Assembly (NCBI RefSeq): GCF_034702125.1 | Contig: NC_085865.1 | Coordinates: forward strand, 21,840,781-21,904,780 | Length of the DNA: 64,000 bases | Direction of reading: 5' to 3' | Source: Engraulis encrasicolus | Taxonomy: Eukaryota > Chordata > Actinopteri > Clupeiformes > Engraulidae | In this document: in pieces, positions 57,532 through 64,000 of the stretch | Layout: each line of letters begins with the position of its first letter | How positions within the stretch are numbered: position 1 is the first letter of the stretch | Notes under the pieces: model-generated | What the model saw: the letters and a program-made list of their open reading frames with translations, nothing else | Databases searched by the model: none | Told to the model about the DNA's origin: nothing | Made by a program: the position numbers and the translations under genes

Positions 57532-58544
57532 GCACATCGGCATATAGTAGCTTACATACAGTATACTCAAACATGGACATCCCATCCAAACACATACGTA
57601 TGTGCATGAACACCAAGATAAACAAAGTATCTGTATCATAGATAGGTTTTCTGTAAACAAACATTTGTGATGTGAGGAGGGGCAAGATGCTAGGCAGCCA
57701 ACCGCATGAGCACATTTTTTGAGTGACAGCATTTTCCAACTAGAAAAGCACCCAGAGTGTGCAGACCTCCGCCAAGGATGTTGATACTACTGTGCACATA
57801 TATGAGTGTGTGATTTGTTTAACTTTTGTTTTGAGAAAGTTGAGGAAGTTTGCCATTCAATATAATATAAAGAGAAAGGAGGATTAGAAAGTCTAACCGT
57901 TCGTGTAACCGAATCCCAAACGTTTCCACTGCGCATCCCCTTCTATATCCCCCTCCCCCAACGACATCAAAACAACCTAGAAACAGACCCTGAACGTCAT
58001 ACAAAATACACGTGTTTTTTGATGTTGATGAACGTCGACCAAAATGCAATAGCCTGTGCTTTTTGTAATGAAGGTTGTTTGTAATTAAGGTGCTTGTGAA
58101 CTTCTCTAAATAGGCTATAGAGTGATAGCTTTAAGCCTCATGACAAATTAAAAGCAAATATCGTCGTCAATTTAAACATCCCTCTCAGACTCATGGCGAA
58201 TGTTTTAGGCTATTAGGTTATAGCAATCGTAGGCCCTATTAACCTAATCTAGCCTTATGCGCAAAAGGTAGAAATCAACCTACTTGAACGCTTGTAATCA
58301 CGCGCTAGAACTGCAGCCTAATTAGTGAAGGGAATGTAATGATTTTGACCAACAGCACTAAACAACCAAAGAAGGGTTAGGCCTATATTTTTTTTTTGCC
58401 TATGATGGTATGCATTATTGTCATGGGTCACTGGTTGGTCTTGGCGCTGTCGGCTGAAGTGCATTTTCCTCTCCGTATTCCTCATGGGAAATCACTATTC
58501 ACCGTTGTTGATCAGTTCACGTAGGCCTACATTGCTGTTGCGCT

Positions 58545-59400
58545 TTGAGGTCCATCTCGCAACTGTGGTTAACTTTAAATTCAGTGGAGGGGGTGTAATG
58601 CATTTGATCAGCATTGTGAACTTACACAGCCACAAATTCCATATTTTTGGCGATGGTAGGCTACCTAATTGTCAACCAAAATGATCTGCGGTGGTCACTG
58701 TCCATCTCGCAACAGTGCACTTCCACGACCACTTCACACACATTTTAGGCAGCGGTAATTAACAGGATTGCTTGTTAACTTCAACGAGGGTGTAGCCTAC
58801 AGGTTGCCAGCTGATGAGCAACTTTTTAGGTTGATGTTGGAGCTGGCGTCAAATGAGACATTCGCAGCCAATTCCGTAGGCAAGGCTAGTTCTACTGCTT
58901 ACAATGGCGCAGGCAAATCCGTGTGGAATATTCGCCGGTGCTCGGCCATTATGCATCCTGTCGGGCATTGTGATCCCTGTCCATCTCGCAAACTTTCCTG
59001 GTGAACCAGTAGCCTGTAGTTTGTGTAGCCCAGCCCCCTGGGCGTCAACACATAGCTTCTGGTTCACCAGGAAACTCGCAAACAACTTGGGGTTCACTTT
59101 AAATGTAGCTAAGGGGATGGAATGAATTTTACCAGAATTGTGAACGTACATTCTTATTTTGGCAAGGGAGCCTAATAAATTCGACAGCATAGTGAACCCA
59201 AGTCACAGTCCACAACAGCATTGTGAACCATATTTTTGACAACGTAATTAATTCGACAGAATTGCCAACCTAAACTATCTGCGGGAGTGGTCACTGTCCA
59301 TCTCGCAACAGCAATGATAAAAATAAAGGCCAACACAATCACAAATTCCATATTTTTGGCAGGTAATTCATTTGACATGATGCTGCCTGCGGCTGAGCAA
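58545..59400 (+). repeat. Diverged repeat block with 'gtccatctcgcaa' motif
   Basis: 'ccatctcgcaa' occurs at 58549, 58701, 58980 and 59298. 'aaattccatatttttggc' occurs at 58633 and 59342. 'gctgatgagcaact'/'gctgagcaacatt' followed by 'gttggagctgg' occurs near 58810 and 59392. The unit is several hundred bases and decayed. Confidence 0.65.
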
Positions 59401-62400
59401 CATTATGAAATGCACTTGGCGTTGGAGCTGGAGGCGGAGGCAAAGGTTCCTCCCTGTTGCTGAGAGAAGCGCAGGAACGCCAGTGCTCTGTGCTTGGGAG
59501 CTCGCGCGCACCTTGTGGCAGGCAGTGGTATAGCAGGGAACGAACGAACGAACAAACAGGGAAAAAAAAATAGCATGGAACGAACGAACACAGACAACAC
59601 AGAGACTCAGGTGATCACATAACCTCCTGGCGGAGGTAATAACAATCAGAGGTTGAAGAGGGACCCTGGCTGAACATGCAGACAGGGATTCTTTACAAAC
59701 GGGAAACCGTTTGTATACAGAACATGGGTATAGGTGCATTTTAAAAAAACACATACCTAGATGTGGACAAACAGTATAGTACAAAATCAGTCAATTATTA
59801 TGTGTAGTATAAAGGAACAGCTCCTTGTACATACAAATGGTGTTTTTTTCTGCTGTTATTGTATTGCAGTTGGTTTCCTCCATGGCAAAATGGAGGCTTC
59901 CAATTAAGCTACGCTTCATTAGGCCAAGAAACTCAACAGCACAGTGTCCCGAACGAAGCGTACAGTAGTACACGAGCCCCGCTCTTGTACTCCCTGCGGC
60001 CCGTGACTCACACGTGTTTCGCGCACGTAACGACGACACACAGCTATTGTCTTCCACTCTCAGCCAGAGTGTGACACGAATCACTCCAAAATAGCAACAG
60101 AAAGTCAACTGCCTCTTTTCGTTGGAGAAAGGGCAAGCGGGAGAACTCGTCTTTTGTTTGAGAAGAGAGCCATCACAAATTGGCAAAATGAATCAAGACA
60201 AATGTTTAAGCAAATAGAAGACAGAAGAACCCCGCAGGTGGAGGTATCGTTAGGTGCAAGTGTACAGAAGCTAAGAAAATGTGGCAGCAAGAATGTGAGG
60301 AGCGGCTCAGAAGCACTGAAGTCTGTAATTTAAACATTTTTAGTCCGCATGATTTATGTATGAGGCCACATTTTATGCAGCCAGCCAGAGAAAGGTGTCA
60401 CCGTTTTTTTTGTGTGAGCTAGAAGCTAGAGTGGGAATGCCTGGGTTGGGTTATGCTTGGAGAACGCTGAAATAAAACGTAATTTCGCAACAATAGCTCT
60501 GAGATGAATGTCCTTTTTGATAAAACCACAAAAACCTGACACGTGAGTGAGGGCACATTACGGGAACTCATAATGTTCCACCTAACATGATTAATAGCCC
60601 CTTATTACAACCATGATTTTCCTATTAGTGTCGTAAGACTCTTTAATTACATTCAGTAAATCATCATGAAAAAAAGTATAAAAATGTTGGCAACTATTAA
60701 TATTGTAAAATTTTACCTTTGCATATATGTTTTTCGTAAAAGTATAAAAATGTTAGCCACAATTAGTATTATCAAGCTTTACCTTGATAACTCATCTGTT
60801 TTGTACATTCAGGCTTAACTCTTACATAAACTGGCTTAGTTAACTCCATGGAAGGGCTGACTAAAGCCTGGCTGCAAACTCACCCCCGTCTTGTCACATA
60901 AATACTAATTTCTTATCTACCATTGATTCAAGTATCACCAGCACTGCAAAATGTGCAGCTGCTGCAGATGTTTCATATGGTATTTTCCCTGAATCCTTTC
61001 TTCCTCTTCCTCTTTCACGCATAGAGTTCACATAATATCTGAAGTGCACAAATTAGCGAGAGCTTTAGGTGCTCTTCAGTTGAGCCGGGGGGGTCTTAAA
61101 CACCTGACCTTTTGGAGCAGTGGAATATCACTTGCCACATACTTCAACCTGAATCCCCCCCAAGCTGCGAGTGAATCAGCTTAATCTCATTCCCTCCTCT
61201 CTCTCTCTTCCTCTCCCTCTCTCTCCCTCTCTCTCTTGCTCCCTCTTTCTTTTCAAGAGGCTCTATGACACAAAGGCTAGCTGGAAAAACCCACCCAGGC
61301 TTTAATCCCAATGAGCCCAGCCAGCAGAGAGTGTGAGGCGAGCCAGGTTCAACAACACAGACATGCTTAACAGGTGCACTGAGGGGTGGAGGGGTGGAAG
61401 AAGGATGGGGGGACGGAGGGGAAGAAAACAGGATCCTCTGTTGTAAGGCTCCCAAGGAAAAGGCCTTAGGGGTCTCTCTCTCTATCCAGGATTCAAAGGG
61501 GGGGGCCTGGGTATTTACACAGCGGTAAAAAGGGGCCGCTAATGGCGGGTCTACACCGGGCTCCAAGTAAACAAGGGAGCCATTTCCAACAAGACGCTAA
61601 TTTTATATATATAGAGAGAGAGAGAGCGCGCTGGAAGTAGAAGAAGGCGAAGGGACAAACGAGGGAGAAGACAAGAAGAGAGAAAGAAGAGAAGAAAAGA
61701 GAGAAAGCAAAGCTCAACCACAACAACAACAACAACCACTCATCTCCGCAACTCCAATGTAGCCTCCAGGCCAGCTGTTGTCATAGTGCATACGTCTTGG
61801 CGGGATTGGAGGGCCGTGACTCAGACAGAGAGGCAGCCGGCTGCTTCTCCTCTTCTCCGTCTCCTCGGAGATTAGCGTTGAGAGAGCTGGCCAGCGCAGT
61901 TACGCAAGGCCCCCTTTTGACTCCCCTCGTTTTACATGGAACCGCGCCGCGCAGGGGCCAAGACCAACATCAACAGGCCACGTACCCGACCACAAACCCA
62001 TGTGTTTTGTTCTTGCATGAAAGAGAAAACATCATATTTTAAATACACGAGAAGGAATGGTTGCCGCAATCGAGCCTTCGAGGGTTTTTTTTTGGTCAGC
62101 CTCCCCCTAATGTGTATTAAATTCCATATCTGTCCGAATCATTTGCTACCAATGAGTTATACAAAGGGGATGCAGGACGTCGTCGGCACAGCTTGCCAGA
62201 TACTGCACAATTTCGCAGAAGGAGAGTACAAGAGCGGATTGTTTCCCTTGTTTTTGCTGGCATGTAGTCCCAGATCCAACCATTCCACTTATTGTTCGGA
62301 TTAAAGTACTAACCGACAGAAACGAGCAGAGACGGCAAGCAGCATCTCCCAGAAATACTCTTCAGCTGGCAGAGCTATTAATCATATGGTGATGGGAATG

Positions 62401-62497
62401 CATGCGGTGATGGCTTGGACTGATATCACAGACACACACACATACACATACACACACAGTGATACAAAAACGCTCACATCACTCGCATATGCACGTG

Positions 62498-62746
<249 letters not shown>

Positions 62747-64000
62747 CAGGGCTCCACCATTAGGATCCTCAAGACTGTTGCATAAGATGGCCAAGGGTCC
62801 ACTAACAATCCAACACTTGTTTCCATGGGACCTCTTGAGCATATCAAGTCCTCCTCTTCCCCACCCCCCCACCTCCATACACCCATCCAGCCCCCCACCG
62901 ACCCCCACTCACCAAAGCCCCCCGCATTTCCTGTCAAGATTAACAGGAAGTGAGCCGGCAGCTGTGTGCAGCATGTGCGGGGCCCAGCAGCTGGCACACG
63001 TCTGCTGCCCACTGCCCGCCAGTAGGCTACACTTCTGTCCCACGCTTCACCACACCCCCGCCCCCGTCTCCAGCCTCAGCCTCTGCGCTGGCCCACCAAC
63101 CCCTCCATTGGAGGAGGTGGGAGGAGGAGGAAGCATTCACAATGGCTGCATTCCTTCAATTAGTCGGCTACTAGTGTAGAATAATTGGCTGGAGGATGGT
63201 GGATTGTGGGTGGTGGAGATGGAGGAGGGGGTAGGGGGGTATGATGTGGGAGTCACTTGGCCTGGTTAGGCTTGTTCTGATTTTTAGCCTAGTTACTGAC
63301 CTATAAGCTATATGACTGTACGTATGTTTTTGGCGTTTATGTTGGCAAAATGCTCTTTCAGGTTACATCTCTTACATCAAGCTAAATGTGCTATCCAAGA
63401 AGTGTGTGTTACTGTTATTCTCATCGTTGTTTATAAATTGCTTATTTATATATCAACATTGCTATGGCAGCATCATCATTGTCCCAGACCTTCAATAGGA
63501 GATGAAGCGAGGCAAAAGACAAAAAAAGCCAAACGACACACATTCAATGGTTTGGATCAAGAGAAAACATCATCAGCATAATTCACTTGGAGTCTGTGGA
63601 GAGCACGAGGCTCAACTCATCAATACAATATTCATCAATACGTCAATACATAGAGACCAGAGGGCCAGTGTGTTAGAAGCCGCTAAAAAGCAATACAACA
63701 CGAGTGGGAGAGCCAGAGCTTGGTCCATGGATATGTGTGTTTTCAGCTGCAGGCATGAAGCAGCTGGCTCACGCAGCGGGCTGTGCAGTTCGACCAGACC
63801 AGACTCTTTTATAATGCTCAATACTTCGGGTCAAAGTATTCCAGGTGTCAATACGCCGGCCATGCGTGCGACCGGCCAAGGACACAGCTGTTAATCACTC
63901 ATTGGAATAATTAACTTAAAGCACCTTTCAATTTGGAGAGCCCTTGAGAAGCTTGTAAAAAAAAAATCTTTATTGGAAGCGACGGCAACAGACATTGAAC

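Noticed and set aside
61493..61739. Minus-strand hydrophobic N-terminal-like frame that could be a tmeff1 signal peptide exon
   Set aside because: It derives from a CAA/GAGA-rich repeat, has no following donor in the right phase (needs one leftover base) and no TMEFF1-like sequence.

Overview
This is vertebrate nuclear DNA, almost certainly from a ray-finned (teleost) fish. It has split genes with GT-AG introns, very dense (CA/GT)n, (GA/CT)n and pentanucleotide microsatellites, and many short non-autonomous DNA transposons with intact target-site duplications. Nothing prokaryotic, no rRNA and no canonical tRNA gene was seen.

Three protein-coding genes are supported. (1) Plus strand, 652-33638: the last 15 coding exons of an axonemal dynein heavy chain of the DNAH5/DNAH8 (outer-arm) type. 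They encode about 960 residues, from the end of AAA5 through AAA6 to the C-terminal domain and stop. The 5' part lies left of the window. (2) Minus strand, 36712-41428: the complete two-exon coding region of cavin4 (murc), 312 residues, a muscle caveola coat protein. (3) Minus strand, 46786-57278: nine 3' coding exons of tmeff1 (tomoregulin-1), with two follistatin/Kazal modules, an EGF-like module, a transmembrane helix and a short tail. The signal-peptide exon is not in the window, so 57279-64000 is probably intron 1. The dynein and cavin4 genes are convergent. cavin4 and tmeff1 are tandem on the same strand, the arrangement I recall for human 9q31, and this supports cavin4 and tmeff1 over cavin2 and tmeff2. 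The three genes share no obvious pathway: cilia/flagella motor, muscle caveolae, and a neural-type membrane protein.

Most of the remaining sequence is intron and repeat. Seven hAT-type miniature elements with 8-bp target duplications were found by eye (6318, 14776, 17602, 24757, 33677, 48078, with 48288 nested inside 48078). There is also a Tc1/mariner-like 892-bp element at 6551, a GGCC-ended element at 52053, at least two other interspersed families, and tRNA-derived SINE pieces.

The most unusual signal is in the dynein gene. Local tandem or near-tandem copies of exon edges, splice site included, recur beside at least five exons (those at 3134, 12833, 25370, 27387 and 29486). Some copies keep an intact GT donor. 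Several acceptors lie at the end of 400-750-nt pyrimidine tracts, and one exon sits between complementary (GT)n and (CA)n tracts. Exon boundaries were set by eye from splice sites, reading phase and family resemblance. Family comparisons are from memory, with no alignment run.
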